From Deinococcus malanensis (GTDB lineage: Bacteria > Deinococcota > Deinococci > Deinococcales > Deinococcaceae): a DNA stretch of 64,000 nt. This document shows, one piece after another, positions 43,606-52,997 of this stretch (its first letter is position 1; each line of letters starts with the position of its first letter). Both the position numbers and the translations under genes were made by a program. The stretch spans positions 253,411-317,410 of the forward strand of contig NZ_BMPP01000003.1 of the NCBI RefSeq assembly GCF_014647655.1. The letters run 5' to 3'. The notes beneath the pieces are model-generated. The model saw only the letters and a list, made by a program, of their open reading frames with translations, made no database searches and was not told the origin of the DNA.

Positions 43606-46245
43606 TCAGGAGTTCCGGCGGGGAGCCAGCTGCGCAATCGCCAGGAATGCCAGTCCGGCTGCTGAAACAACTGCGCCTCGTACCGCGACACTCCAGCCGT
43701 CCATGTCCACGACAATGGCTTTGGCGACGCCCAGCGCAAACAAAGCCATCGCCACGTTCCAGGTTCTGACCCGGCCCGCCGCGTGCGCGTGCCGCAGTGT
43801 CACCACTCCGAGCAGCACCAGCAGCGTACTCAGGCTCAGCCCGAAGAATTCCCCGGCCGGCTGACCACGCAACAGGTCCAGGCCAAGCTGCACGGCAGCG
43901 TCGCTTGCCGGCAACAGCAGCGCCAGACGCAGAGTGTCCCGCGCGTCCAGCACATCAGGATTCCCCTCAGCTTCCACAGGCAGGTCTTTTGCGGATGCCA
44001 GCAGTCCGCGGAGGGTTCGCCCACCTGCCCGGGTCCAGACCAGAGCACCCATCAGCGCCGCGGCTATCCCGGCACCCAGCATCCCGGCGCCTTCGGCCGG
44101 TATACGGTGCACCATCCGTTCGCCGCCCGCCAGTTCAGCCAGCACAACCAGCAGCGCGACATGCGCCAGCGTGGCTCCCGTCCGTGCCCCCTGCAGCTTC
44201 AGTTCGCCCTGCAGCGCGGACGTGCGCCAGAGCAGCAGTGCCGCGACTGCTGCAGTCAGCAGCCCCAGGGCCGGCGCGGCCGCCATGTGCGGGGTAAGCA
44301 GCGCGAAGACAGCCAGCCCGGGGCCGGCAGCAGTGAGGAGGCCCGCACTCAGCTGCACCGCAGTCTCCCAGGTCAAGCGTGCTGGTGTCTCCTCGTCTGA
44401 CCCCGGCGCGGTGTGAGGCAGGTAACGCTCAGGGGCGCGGGTCAGCAGCCACGTGGCGGCCACGGCGGTCATCAGCGCCAGTGACGCGGCCTGGAAAGTG
44501 GCGGCGGCCCACCAGAAACTCGTGACGGTCCAGCCGGCCAGCAGCGCCAGCAGGCCGGTCACGGGCCCCTGAGGCGCGGTGCGTGCACGGGTCCACCAGG
44601 CCAGGGTGGCCGCCGAGGCGCTGACCAGTCCCAGCGCGGCGGGCACCGGCAGGCCGTGACGGGTCGTGAATGCCCCAAGTGCGGCTGTGGTGATGCCGGC
44701 CGCCGCGCCGGTCAGCCGCGCCACGCCCGGCAGACTCAGGCCGCGGCTGAGCATCAGGATGCCCGCGACGCTCAGCAGTCCCGCGAGCAGCTCCGGCAGG
44801 GTGGTCTGCAGCGGCGCCCCCGGCGCGCTGCGCTGCAGTCCGGTTACGGTGCTCACTAGTCCGTACAGCAGTGCTGCCGCGCTGGCTAACGCGGCGCCCC
44901 ACGCCAGCATGTCCGGCGGCACCGGCGGTACACTCGCATGTGTACCCTGACCTTCGCGGGTGGCCGTACGGTCGGCATGCAGGGCGACCAGGGTCAGCAG
45001 CGCCGCGATCACGAACGGCGAGGGTGACGCTCCACCGCCCAGCAGTCCGAACGTCACGCCGCCCAGCAGCGCGGCGCTCCCGACACTCAGGCCGTCGAGG
45101 CTGGCCTGGCGGTCCGGCGGGTGTGGGGACCCGCGGGATGTCAGGAGTGCCCAGGCGCCCAGGACCACTACACCCAGCGCCGGCAGCAGCGGCGTCACCT
45201 GCCCGGACGCTTCCCACACCGCGAGTGCTGCCCCCAGAGGCAACGCCGCCTGCAGGGCGAGAAGGTCGCCGGAGGTACAGGAGCCCCGTTGACCCGTGCC
45301 CTGGCGGGCGCGCCACCACACCGCGGCGCCGACCGGCAGCAGCGCGACGGACCAGGCCACGGGAGACAGGCTCAGTGCACGTTCGTGCGCGGCCGCGACC
45401 ACATGGTGTCCGGCAAGCAGTGCCGGAATCACCAGCAGCAGGGTGGCGCTGCCTGACAGAGGTCCTGAAGCCAGCCAGGCAGCCGCGGCTGCAATCGCGA
45501 CCACCGCGCCGCCCAGCAGCAGGTCTCCGCCACCGCGTGCGACATCGTCGGCCATCAGCCAGCTGGACAGGGCCGCTCCGGACAGGGCACTGGCCAAGGT
45601 GATCAGTGTCATTGCCGGCGCGCGGCCCTGCTGCGACAGTCCGTGCCATGCGGTCAGGGCGCTGAGCAGCAGCACCAGCAGCAACACACCTGCCGCCGGC
45701 ATCACACCTGCCATGTGCAGCGCGCCGGTGCACAATGCCAGAATCCCGTATCCCAGGCCCCGTAACGCTCCGGCGACCACCGCCGAAGGGGCCGGCAGGC
45801 CCAGCCGGCTGGGCAGCCAGCCGGACAACGCGTACAGTCCTGTGCCCAGGAGGGACGCGAGCAACAACTGCAGGACCTGACCGGTGCGGCCCTGGGTGCC
45901 CAGCTGTCCCAGCACGGCCGCCAGGCCCAGCAGCGTCAGCGCCGCGCCGCCCCAGGCCATGGCCGTGCGGCTGTCCCGCGGCGCGCGTGGCGGCGCAGGT
46001 GAGGGCTGATCTTCTGGCCAGATTACGCCGACCGGGGCAGGTCCGCGTGCGGACGCGGCGGTGTCGGGTGCCTGAGCGTCTCCACTGTTCGGAACGGTGG
46101 CCGGACGATCAGCTCGCTGGGTTTCCAGGGTCGCACGCAGGATCTCAATGCGGCGTTCCGCGGTGTCGAGCCTTCTGCGGACCGCCGCAAGCTGGACCCA
46201 CAATGCCAGCGCCAACGCCAGCATGAACAGCACGACAATGGTCAT
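43606..46245 (-). CDS. DUF2339 large multi-pass membrane protein
   Basis: An 879-residue protein. It has an N-terminal anchor (VVLFMLALALALWVQLAAV), a coiled coil (LDTAERRIEILRATLETQRA), a Pro/Ala-rich linker, then more than twenty hydrophobic helices. RTAMAWGGAALTLLGLAAVL opens the membrane domain, as in DUF2339. Late segments include FGLSLSTLLVLLGVVTLRH and WNVAMALFALGVAKAIVVDM, the last with the conserved Lys/Asp motif near the C-terminus. Function is unknown. The codon bias gives rise to long antisense frames that are not genes. Confidence 0.88.
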   Translation of the reverse strand: MTIVVLFMLALALALWVQLAAVRRRLDTAERRIEILRATLETQRADRPATVPNSGDAQAPDTAASARGPAPVGVIWPEDQPSPAPPRAPRDSRTAMAWGGAALTLLGLAAVLGQLGTQGRTGQVLQLLLASLLGTGLYALSGWLPSRLGLPAPSAVVAGALRGLGYGILALCTGALHMAGVMPAAGVLLLVLLLSALTAWHGLSQQGRAPAMTLITLASALSGAALSSWLMADDVARGGGDLLLGGAVVAIAAAAAWLASGPLSGSATLLLVIPALLAGHHVVAAAHERALSLSPVAWSVALLPVGAAVWWRARQGTGQRGSCTSGDLLALQAALPLGAALAVWEASGQVTPLLPALGVVVLGAWALLTSRGSPHPPDRQASLDGLSVGSAALLGGVTFGLLGGGASPSPFVIAALLTLVALHADRTATREGQGTHASVPPVPPDMLAWGAALASAAALLYGLVSTVTGLQRSAPGAPLQTTLPELLAGLLSVAGILMLSRGLSLPGVARLTGAAAGITTAALGAFTTRHGLPVPAALGLVSASAATLAWWTRARTAPQGPVTGLLALLAGWTVTSFWWAAATFQAASLALMTAVAATWLLTRAPERYLPHTAPGSDEETPARLTWETAVQLSAGLLTAAGPGLAVFALLTPHMAAAPALGLLTAAVAALLLWRTSALQGELKLQGARTGATLAHVALLVVLAELAGGERMVHRIPAEGAGMLGAGIAAALMGALVWTRAGGRTLRGLLASAKDLPVEAEGNPDVLDARDTLRLALLLPASDAAVQLGLDLLRGQPAGEFFGLSLSTLLVLLGVVTLRHAHAAGRVRTWNVAMALFALGVAKAIVVDMDGWSVAVRGAVVSAAGLAFLAIAQLAPRRNS

Positions 46246-46251
46246 GCGGTT

Positions 46252-46257
46252 ATGGTA
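46252..46257 (-). promoter_or_regulatory. -10 box (TACCAT) for leaderless DUF2339 transcript
   Basis: On the minus strand TACCAT lies six bases before ATG 46245. Confidence 0.45.
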
Positions 46258-46377
46258 CGGGCCGGGTGCGTGCCCCGGAGCGGCACATGCCTGGCGTGCG
46301 TTCCAGGCGGTGTGCAGGCCACCGCCTGGCGCTAATGGAAATGGAAGAGGACCGATTCCCCCCTGGGACCCTCAGGT

Positions 46378-47490
46378 CTACTCGAAGAACTTGAGGCTGT
46401 AGCCGGTGTTCGTCGTGGCGCCCGGCACGTTGCTGCGGGAATAGGTGGTGTTGCCCCACCACATGAACGAGCCGCTGTACCAGGAGCGGTTGCTCCACGA
46501 ATAGGTTGTTCCTTTCGGCACCGCGTGAAACGCCAGGGGAAACGACGAGCCCGCTGGCGGGCTGGTGCTGATGTCGCCATTGAGCAGCACGAAGCTATGG
46601 TGCCCGGGGCCGTTGACGTACAGCGTCGGGTCCCAGCCGGTCATCAGGGTGGAGCGGTTCGACCCGAACAGGCAGCCGTTGGACTTGTACCAGTCCCACA
46701 CGTACGTCGGGTCGCCGCCGGCACGCAGGCGCAGATCGGCCAGGCAGTACTGCTCGCTCCAGCTGCCGTTCGCCGAATACACCAAGTGCAGCTGCCCGTT
46801 CGGGTCCCGGATGGGCTGCGGCGCCTCGTTGATATACGGATTGCCGACCACACGCTCCCAGGATTCGCGCGGCTGGGAAATCACGTAGCGCGCCCCAGTC
46901 GTCGCGGTTGGACTCGACATCCGGGCAATGTAAAGGTTCTGCTCGACATTCGTGTCACCCGCCCAGCCGGACCATACGAAATAGCGCTGGTTACTGAAGA
47001 AGAACGAGACGCCGTCGATGGCCCACTTGCCATCGGGAAGGTTCATCATCTTCGGGTCGCTGTACGCGCTGCCCGGGTGGGCAGACTCCGAGACATAGGT
47101 GCGCTGCCCGCTTCCACCGTCGCCCGAAGCGAAATACACATAATAGCGGCTCGTCCCGGGATCGCGCACCAGTTCGGGGGCCCAGACGTTGGGCATGTTT
47201 TTGGGCGCCGACCAGATCAGGGTCCGGGTGGCGTTCGCCAGGCCATTCACGCTGGTGGCCGCGCGCGAATAGATGTTGTTGCCGTCGGACTCCACCGAGT
47301 AGTACGTACTGCCCACCCGGATGACGCTGGGATCGGCGTTGCGGATGCTGAGCTGGCCCTGCGCGCTGAGGGCCGGGCCTGAGGGCGGCGGTTCGAGCGC
47401 CGTCATGCTGCACGCGCTGAGGGTCAGCGACATGGCCCCCAGCAGACTGAATGCAACTGGCCGAGGTGTCCTGCGGGAAACGTCTTCCAT
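46378..47490 (-). CDS. Lipoprotein glycoside hydrolase, GH43-like
   Basis: A 370-residue lipoprotein. The signal ends in the lipobox LTLSACS. A five-bladed propeller follows, with the three acidic positions of GH43: Asp in SIRNADPSVIRVGSTYYSVE, Asp in GKWAIDGVSFFFSNQRYFVW and Glu in NPYINEAPQPIRDPNGQLHL. WAPELVRDPGTSRYYVYFAS and GSWSEQYCLADLRL are also typical. GH43 enzymes cleave arabinose- or xylose-containing chains. The last 60 residues form a short extra beta region. AAAGGAG precedes ATG 47490. Confidence 0.88.
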   Translation of the reverse strand: MEDVSRRTPRPVAFSLLGAMSLTLSACSMTALEPPPSGPALSAQGQLSIRNADPSVIRVGSTYYSVESDGNNIYSRAATSVNGLANATRTLIWSAPKNMPNVWAPELVRDPGTSRYYVYFASGDGGSGQRTYVSESAHPGSAYSDPKMMNLPDGKWAIDGVSFFFSNQRYFVWSGWAGDTNVEQNLYIARMSSPTATTGARYVISQPRESWERVVGNPYINEAPQPIRDPNGQLHLVYSANGSWSEQYCLADLRLRAGGDPTYVWDWYKSNGCLFGSNRSTLMTGWDPTLYVNGPGHHSFVLLNGDISTSPPAGSSFPLAFHAVPKGTTYSWSNRSWYSGSFMWWGNTTYSRSNVPGATTNTGYSLKFFE

Positions 47491-47782
47491 CGGGTGCTCC
47501 TTTCACCCGTCCGGGTGATGTCAGGCGGCGAAATACGGCAGGCAGGACTGGACCATCGCGCGTCAGTCCTGGGGTGATGCCAGGAAGGACAGGGACTGAA
47601 TGTGCAGGTTGGTTCTTTACCTTACATTTCGCCCGGTCCGGGTGAAAGTGCCTGGGCTTGAGGCGCTGTTCATTTGGATAAGCGACGTGAGCGAGCCCTC
47701 AGTGGCAGCTGAACCCATATCTCCAGAAAACTGGCACGACATGCCATTGCTCTGTGGAAGGCCGCGTGTTACGGTCCGCACC

Positions 47783-48757
47783 ATGGATTACGTACGGTTG
47801 GGCCAGAGCGGACTGAAGGTCTCGCGAATCTCACTCGGTACCATGACCTACGGGGACCCGGGCTGGAGAGACTGGGTGCTCGACGAGGACGCCAGCCGGC
47901 CGTTTATCGCACGCGCCGTGGACCTCGGCATCAACTTCTTCGATACAGCGGATATGTACAGCCTGGGCCGCAGCGAGGAGGTGCTTGGCCGGGCGCTCAG
48001 GGAATTCACGTCACGTGACCAGGCCATCATCGCGACCAAGGTCTACAACCCGATGGGCGCCGGACCCAACGACCGTGGACTGTCGCGTAAGCACATCATG
48101 GACGCTGTCCAGGCCAGCCTGAAGCGCCTGGGGACCGATTACATCGACCTGTATCAGATTCACCGCTTCGACCCGGAAACCCCCATCCTGGAAACCATGA
48201 CCGCGCTGCACGACCTGGTGCGGATGGGCGCGGTGCGGTATATCGGCGCGAGCAGCATGCTCGCCTACCAGTTCGCAAAGATGCAGCATGCGGCGGACCT
48301 GCACGGCCTGACCCGCTTCGTGAGCATGCAGAACCATTACAACCTGGTCTACCGCGAGGAGGAGCGAGAGATGATGCCGCTGTGCCGCGAGGACGGCGTG
48401 GGCGTCATTCCGTGGAGTCCGCTGGCGCGCGGCTTCCTGGCCGGGAACCGCACTGCCGACGAGCCGAAAACCACCCGGGCGCGCAGCGACACCTTCGGCC
48501 AGCGCCTGTACCGTACCGAGGGGGATTACGCAGTGCAGGCGCGAGTTGCCGAAGTCGCGGGTCGGCTGGGCGTGTCCCCTGCGCAGGTGGCCACGGCCTG
48601 GCTGCTCACCCAGCCGGGTGTCACTGCGCCGATCATCGGAGCGAGCAAAATGCCGCACCTGGAGGATGCCGTGGCTGCCCTGAACGTGCGCCTGAGTGCG
48701 GAGGACTGTGCGGCGCTCGAGGCGCCCTACGAACCGCATCCGGTGCTGGGGATCTGA
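47783..48757 (+). CDS. Aldo/keto reductase
   Basis: A 324-residue NADPH-dependent oxidoreductase. ATG 47783 begins MDYVRLGQSGLKVSRISLGT, the family's usual opening; the upstream extension is not protein-like. The catalytic tetrad is visible: Asp and Tyr in NFFDTADMYSLGRSEEVLGR, Lys in AIIATKVYNPMG and His in DLYQIHRFDPETP. Cofactor-binding segments GVIPWSPLARGFLAG and PIIGASKMPHLEDAV are present. It resembles the YajO/Gpr-like branch that reduces aldehydes. Confidence 0.93.
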   Translation: MDYVRLGQSGLKVSRISLGTMTYGDPGWRDWVLDEDASRPFIARAVDLGINFFDTADMYSLGRSEEVLGRALREFTSRDQAIIATKVYNPMGAGPNDRGLSRKHIMDAVQASLKRLGTDYIDLYQIHRFDPETPILETMTALHDLVRMGAVRYIGASSMLAYQFAKMQHAADLHGLTRFVSMQNHYNLVYREEEREMMPLCREDGVGVIPWSPLARGFLAGNRTADEPKTTRARSDTFGQRLYRTEGDYAVQARVAEVAGRLGVSPAQVATAWLLTQPGVTAPIIGASKMPHLEDAVAALNVRLSAEDCAALEAPYEPHPVLGI

Positions 48758-49490
48758 GCAGCTTCGCCCAGGTTCGCTCCCCACGTTCTCCGATCATGCT
48801 GCCCGGAAGTTCCTGCCAGGAGCGGTCGCTATCGCCCTGGGCCATGCCCTCGTCAGGGGTCGAGGCCGCCTCGATCACCGATGAGATCGGCTGCAGGAGC
48901 TTGGTGCCAAGGGCACGGTGTGCGGGCGTACAAATTCAACAGGGGGAGGAGCGGTAAGGTCATTGCGTATAACAACGCGACCGGAACCTCTTCCCACCCA
49001 CAGGGATCTGAACCCTGTCACCTGGTAATTGCCAGCCGTGCCAGATGACGGACCGGGACATGGCTGAAACTGCCGGGTGGACAGATGCGTGAGGTCTGGA
49101 GCCATGCACCGCGTCATGTACCTTCCACTACGGGGACAGCCACGGTCGGAGCTGGCCATAAGCACTTGTAGACACTTTTGCGTGAACGAACCAGCAGGTC
49201 GTGTGAGGTCGCAGTAATCATGGTCCGTCTTCATGTGAAGACAGCTGGCACGGCGATGGGCGCAGGAGGCGGGCGAGGAAGCCCAGGACGACGTGAGTGA
49301 GGCAGACGAGGGAAAATTTAAGCGTCCTCAGTTTAACCCTCAAGGAACCTTACGGCGTGGAGCCGGATCCCAGGCTGAGGAGAGCGATTCAGGCCCTTCG
49401 GCGGGTCTCATATGTGCAGTTGATCAGCCACACGCCTCCAAAGAAGTGTGGGAGCACGCCTGAATCGACACGTCGCTCCGTTTGTATGCT
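48758..49490. other. Intergenic region with a tRNA-like element
   Basis: 730 bases without a supported gene. On the minus strand 49080-48994 there is an 87-base stretch with a perfect 7-bp acceptor-like stem (CCACCCG with TGGGTGG) and a 5-bp T-arm-like hairpin CAGGG TTCAGAT CCCTG. The D-arm and anticodon arm cannot be drawn, base 58 is not A, and the first base is C. A decayed tRNA or coincidence are both possible. Confidence 0.35.
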
Positions 49491-49874
49491 CTACCGGTAC
49501 AGGCCCAGCACCACGTATTGCCCGGCGACTACCGTGGGCACCGTGTTCATTGGCGTGATGTAATACCAGACCTCATCGATTTCGGCACCGAGCGTCTTCG
49601 GGACCGGTGCGGAAGTTGTGACCTCCATGACTCCGACCAGCCAGTCAGCGTCCACAGCGATTACCCCTTGAATGGTCCACTCGTCGCCGCGCTCCCCTGT
49701 GACCAGGTCGAAGTCGCGCTCCGTCAGGGTCGCGAAGTCGAACGGAATCAGCGCCCCTGTAGCATGTAGCAGGGCAGTCTTCCCGTTGAAGGACTGCGCC
49801 TCGTAGCAGGGCACGTCAATGACACCGCCTTTCGGAACAGTGGAACTGGACAGGGGGTAGATGTAGGGGGTCAT
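49491..49874 (-). CDS. Hypothetical protein
   Basis: A 127-residue soluble protein starting at ATG 49874 and probably leaderless. It appears beta-rich: MTPYIYPLSSSTVPKGGVID, ATLTERDFDLVTGERGDEW, GVIAVDADWLVGVMEVTT and a final VAGQYVVLGLYR. It has no signal peptide and no motif I can name. Confidence 0.6.
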   Translation of the reverse strand: MTPYIYPLSSSTVPKGGVIDVPCYEAQSFNGKTALLHATGALIPFDFATLTERDFDLVTGERGDEWTIQGVIAVDADWLVGVMEVTTSAPVPKTLGAEIDEVWYYITPMNTVPTVVAGQYVVLGLYR

Positions 49875-49880
49875 ACGGTG

Positions 49881-49886
49881 AGGGTA
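49881..49886 (-). promoter_or_regulatory. -10 box (TACCCT) for leaderless transcript
   Basis: On the minus strand TACCCT lies six bases before ATG 49874. Confidence 0.45.
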
Positions 49887-50097
49887 CCCGTGTCAGGTCA
49901 TGCAGATGGCCAACATGAACCAATCCATACCACTCCAGGGGCAACCCTCCTGCGCAGGAACTGCACGCCCTGAACCGGTTGACCAGAGCCGTGCTTCGTA
50001 ACGCCCCGAATTGCAGGACTCCGCAGAGGAGGCAGGGCCGCGCTTCCTCTCCAGGAAGTAGACTGGGAACGCTCCTCTTTTTAATGGCCCACAGCAT

Positions 50098-51507
50098 ATG
50101 AATTCAAATCCGTTCACCATCCTTCCCCTGAATGCCAGCCTTCTGGCCAACCTGACTACGCTGGGCTACGGCCGGATGACGACCATCCAGGACAGGAGCC
50201 TGCCATACGTACTGGAAGGGCGTGACCTGATCGCGCAGGCCAAGACCGGCAGCGGCAAGACGGCTGTCTTTGGCCTTGGCATCCTGCACCGGCTAGATCC
50301 AGCGCGATTCGCTGTTCAGGGACTGGTGCTGTGTCCCACGCGTGAGCTGGCCGATCAGGTGGCAGGAGAATTGCGGCGTCTGGCACGCGCGGAAGGAAAC
50401 ATCAAAGTGCTGAGCCTCACCGGTGGCTCGCCGCTGCGCCCGCAGGCAGCCTCGCTTGAACACGGCGCACATATCGTGGTGGGCACGCCTGGTCGCATCC
50501 GCGATCACCTTGGCCGCGGGACCCTCGACCTCACTCACCTGCACACGCTGGTGCTCGACGAGGCGGACCGCATGACGGACATGGGCTTCTATGACGAGAT
50601 CGCCGGCATTGTCCGTGCCTGTCCCAGTCGGCGCCAGACCCTGCTGTTCTCTGCCACCTACCCGGATGACATTCGGCAGGCCACCAGCGGCTTCCTGAAC
50701 AACCCGGCGGAAGTAATCGTGGAATCGCAGCACGCGGGCGACCAGATCGAGCAGCGCTTCTACGAAGTGGGCTTCGACGAGCGCGACGCTGGCGTCGGGC
50801 GACTGCTCAGGCACTTCAGGCCTGTCTCCGCACTGGTCTTCTGCAACACCAAGGCCCACTGCCGTGAGCTGGCCGGGGAACTGCGCGCCCAGGGTTTTTC
50901 AGCCCTGGCGCTGCACGGTGATCTGGAACAGCGCGAACGCGACGAGATTCTGGTGCTGTTTGCCAACCGCAGCTGCTCGGTGCTGGTGGCCACCGACGTG
51001 GCCGCGCGTGGGCTGGATATCGCGAACCTCGCCGCTGTGATCATCGCGGACGTGTCCCGGGATGCGGAAGTCCACGTGCACCGGGTGGGCCGAACCGGCC
51101 GCGCCGGCGAGTCGGGCCTGGCGCTGACCCTGTGTGCCCCCAACGAAAAAAAGTGGGTCGGTCTGATCGAGGACTATCAGAACTCGTCAGTCCGGTGGCA
51201 CGCCCTGGATGAACTTGATCCCGGCAACGCCGAACGCGTTCCTGCGGCCATGGTCACGCTGTGCATCATGGGCGGCAGGAAGGATAAGCTCCGCCCGGGC
51301 GACGTGGTGGGCGCGCTGACGGGTGACGTGGGTCTGCTCAAGGAACAGGTCGGGAAGATCAACGTGACCGAATCCATGACGTATGTCGCACTTGACCGGC
51401 AGGTCGCGGACCAGGCTTATGGGCGTGTAACTGCCGGAAGCACGCCGGGCCGTGAGGTTGGCACGTTCAAGGGCCGCCGCTTCCGGATGCGGCTCATCGA
51501 GGTCTGA
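50098..51507 (+). CDS. dbpA: ATP-dependent RNA helicase DbpA
   Basis: A 469-residue DEAD-box helicase. Motifs in order: Q motif region TTIQDRSLPYVLEGRDLIAQ, Walker A AKTGSGKT, PTRELADQV, GTPGRIRDHL, LDEADRMTDMGF, SAT in LLFSATYPDD, ARGLDIANLAAVI and HRVGRTGRAG. The last 75 residues (KDKLRPGDVVGALTGD to FKGRRFRMRLIEV) form the DbpA-type RNA-binding domain that directs the enzyme to helix 92 of 23S rRNA during large-subunit assembly. Length matches E. coli DbpA (about 457 residues). Confidence 0.95.
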   Translation: MNSNPFTILPLNASLLANLTTLGYGRMTTIQDRSLPYVLEGRDLIAQAKTGSGKTAVFGLGILHRLDPARFAVQGLVLCPTRELADQVAGELRRLARAEGNIKVLSLTGGSPLRPQAASLEHGAHIVVGTPGRIRDHLGRGTLDLTHLHTLVLDEADRMTDMGFYDEIAGIVRACPSRRQTLLFSATYPDDIRQATSGFLNNPAEVIVESQHAGDQIEQRFYEVGFDERDAGVGRLLRHFRPVSALVFCNTKAHCRELAGELRAQGFSALALHGDLEQRERDEILVLFANRSCSVLVATDVAARGLDIANLAAVIIADVSRDAEVHVHRVGRTGRAGESGLALTLCAPNEKKWVGLIEDYQNSSVRWHALDELDPGNAERVPAAMVTLCIMGGRKDKLRPGDVVGALTGDVGLLKEQVGKINVTESMTYVALDRQVADQAYGRVTAGSTPGREVGTFKGRRFRMRLIEV

Positions 51508-51857
51508 ATCGTCAATACTCGGTACTCGCGGTAAGGTCATATGCTGAGGGCACCGTTTCGCCTGCTGCATGCTCGGGATTTCGAACCGCAGACTCTGCGG
51601 TCTGTGCCCAGAGGCTGTCCACCACCTTGCATGAAGCCGTCACTGAACCATGGATTTCTCAGCCTTCACGATCTCGTGAAGAGCAGTCAACGCGAGGGTT
51701 GAACAGGGCATGGTGGTCAACCTTGGCCCTGCGCACGATGGCGTGTGCGGCGTCCCCCGCCCCCATCAGCAGTCAGGGCCTGGCTCCTTGTGACAAAATC
51801 GTCAAATTTATCCTGAACCGTAAGGGTCTTGTTGTACCGGTCCTGTTGTACTGCATC

Positions 51858-52403
51858 ATGCCCCTGAATCTGTGTGTCCTGTCTGCTGCTGCCCTGGCGT
51901 CTGGCTCCTGGACCGGGATGGATGACGCTGAAGTTCCAGCGGCGCAACTGACCCCTACACCGGGCGGCAACAGCCGGATGGCGGTCTACAACGGCACCCT
52001 CTACCTTCAGCTGTCAGGCCCTGAGGCCAGCTGCACCGCCTGCGATCATGACCGGGCGGCCGCGCTTGGCCATGTTCTGGAAGGTGAAGCGTCGCCCTGG
52101 CCGTTCAGCCCTGAAGCGGCTGTTGTCTCAGGCCAGCGCCTTGACGTGCCGTCATACCATCAGATTGATGTCCTGGCCGGCGACCTGCTGGCCCTGCTTC
52201 CGGACTACGATTGGGACGTTCGGGCCGGCACTCCAGCCACACCTTTGGTCGTGCGGGCCAGCAGTGTCCTGGGCACCCTTGAGCTGGATGTGACGCAGAG
52301 CAGCTTTCAGCGCCACCGCAGCATGGCCACCCTGGTGTGCGACATCGTGCGCATGGTCCGGAATCTCTCGGGTGCGAGCCTGCCCAGCCAGTGCACCCTC
52401 TGA
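51858..52403 (+). CDS. Secreted or membrane-anchored hypothetical protein
   Basis: A 181-residue protein as annotated from ATG 51858. The frame remains hydrophobic upstream (LVVPVLLYCIMPLNLCVLSA), so the true start may lie earlier, for example at 51735, and the hydrophobic run would then be a full signal or anchor. The mature part has MAVYNGTLYLQLSGPEASCT, a Cys-x-x-Cys (SCTACD), DVLAGDLLALLPDYDWDV and a C-terminal VCDIVRMVRNLSGASLPSQC with two more Cys. The family is unknown. A long perfect hairpin follows 11 bases after the stop. Confidence 0.5.
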   Translation: MPLNLCVLSAAALASGSWTGMDDAEVPAAQLTPTPGGNSRMAVYNGTLYLQLSGPEASCTACDHDRAAALGHVLEGEASPWPFSPEAAVVSGQRLDVPSYHQIDVLAGDLLALLPDYDWDVRAGTPATPLVVRASSVLGTLELDVTQSSFQRHRSMATLVCDIVRMVRNLSGASLPSQCTL

Positions 52404-52414
52404 GACCCGTCCAG

Positions 52415-52464
52415 CCTGACAGAACACCTGCCATTCTCAGCGAAATGGCAGGTGTTCTGTCAGG
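52415..52464. terminator. Perfect 21-bp hairpin after the secreted-protein gene
   Basis: The arm at 52415-52435 (begins CCTGACAGAACACC) is the exact reverse complement of 52444-52464 across an eight-base loop (CTCAGCGA). No T run follows, so it may act as an mRNA 3'-end barrier or Rho-assisted terminator. Confidence 0.6.
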
Positions 52465-52675
52465 GCCATGCCTTTCCAGAGCTTGCAGACAGAAAAATGT
52501 GCCTTGTCCTCGCGATGTCTGCGGCCTCCAATCGGGGGACAGTCCCGCTCCATGTCAGTCCTTGAGGCAGGAAGACAGCGAAAATGTGCAATCCTGACTC
52601 TTCACCTGCAGTTGGGACGCCAATTTAAGACTGGGGCCACGAGTGAAGGGGCGCTTTCTTTTTCGAAGGATGGTG

Positions 52676-52942
52676 TCAGCGTCCGTCCTTGTTCAGCAGT
52701 TGGTCGCTGTGCAGGGCCGACGCCAACGCAATGACTTCCTTTTCCGCGGCAGGGACCGAGCCCATCAGGCCGCTGGGACCCCGGCTGCAACCGAACCAGG
52801 GGGCCAGGGCAATCCGGGCCACCGCGCCGCGGACATCAATGCTCTCCCCTGGTGCCCAGATGGCCGTGGAATACCGCTGGTATTGAGTGAGCCACGCCTC
52901 GAAGAGCTGGCGTTTGCGCAGTTGATCGGCCTTGCCTTGCAT
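52676..52942 (-). CDS. Hypothetical small protein
   Basis: An 88-residue frame with a natural composition: MQGKADQLRKRQLFEAWLTQ, STAIWAPGESIDVRGAVARI and a C-terminal helix AEKEVIALASALHSDQLL. There is no ribosome site or -10 box, so the start is uncertain. It is divergent from the DUF6884 gene. The family is not recognised. Confidence 0.45.
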   Translation of the reverse strand: MQGKADQLRKRQLFEAWLTQYQRYSTAIWAPGESIDVRGAVARIALAPWFGCSRGPSGLMGSVPAAEKEVIALASALHSDQLLNKDGR

Positions 52943-52997
52943 GGGGTTTTATTCTGACGCGGCAGGCCGCTCCCATGCAGGATCTGAGCACCAGACC

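Noticed and set aside
44429..45733. 434-codon minus-strand frame within the DUF2339 gene
   Set aside because: Arg/Gly/Ala-rich shadow in another frame of the same strand as the real gene.
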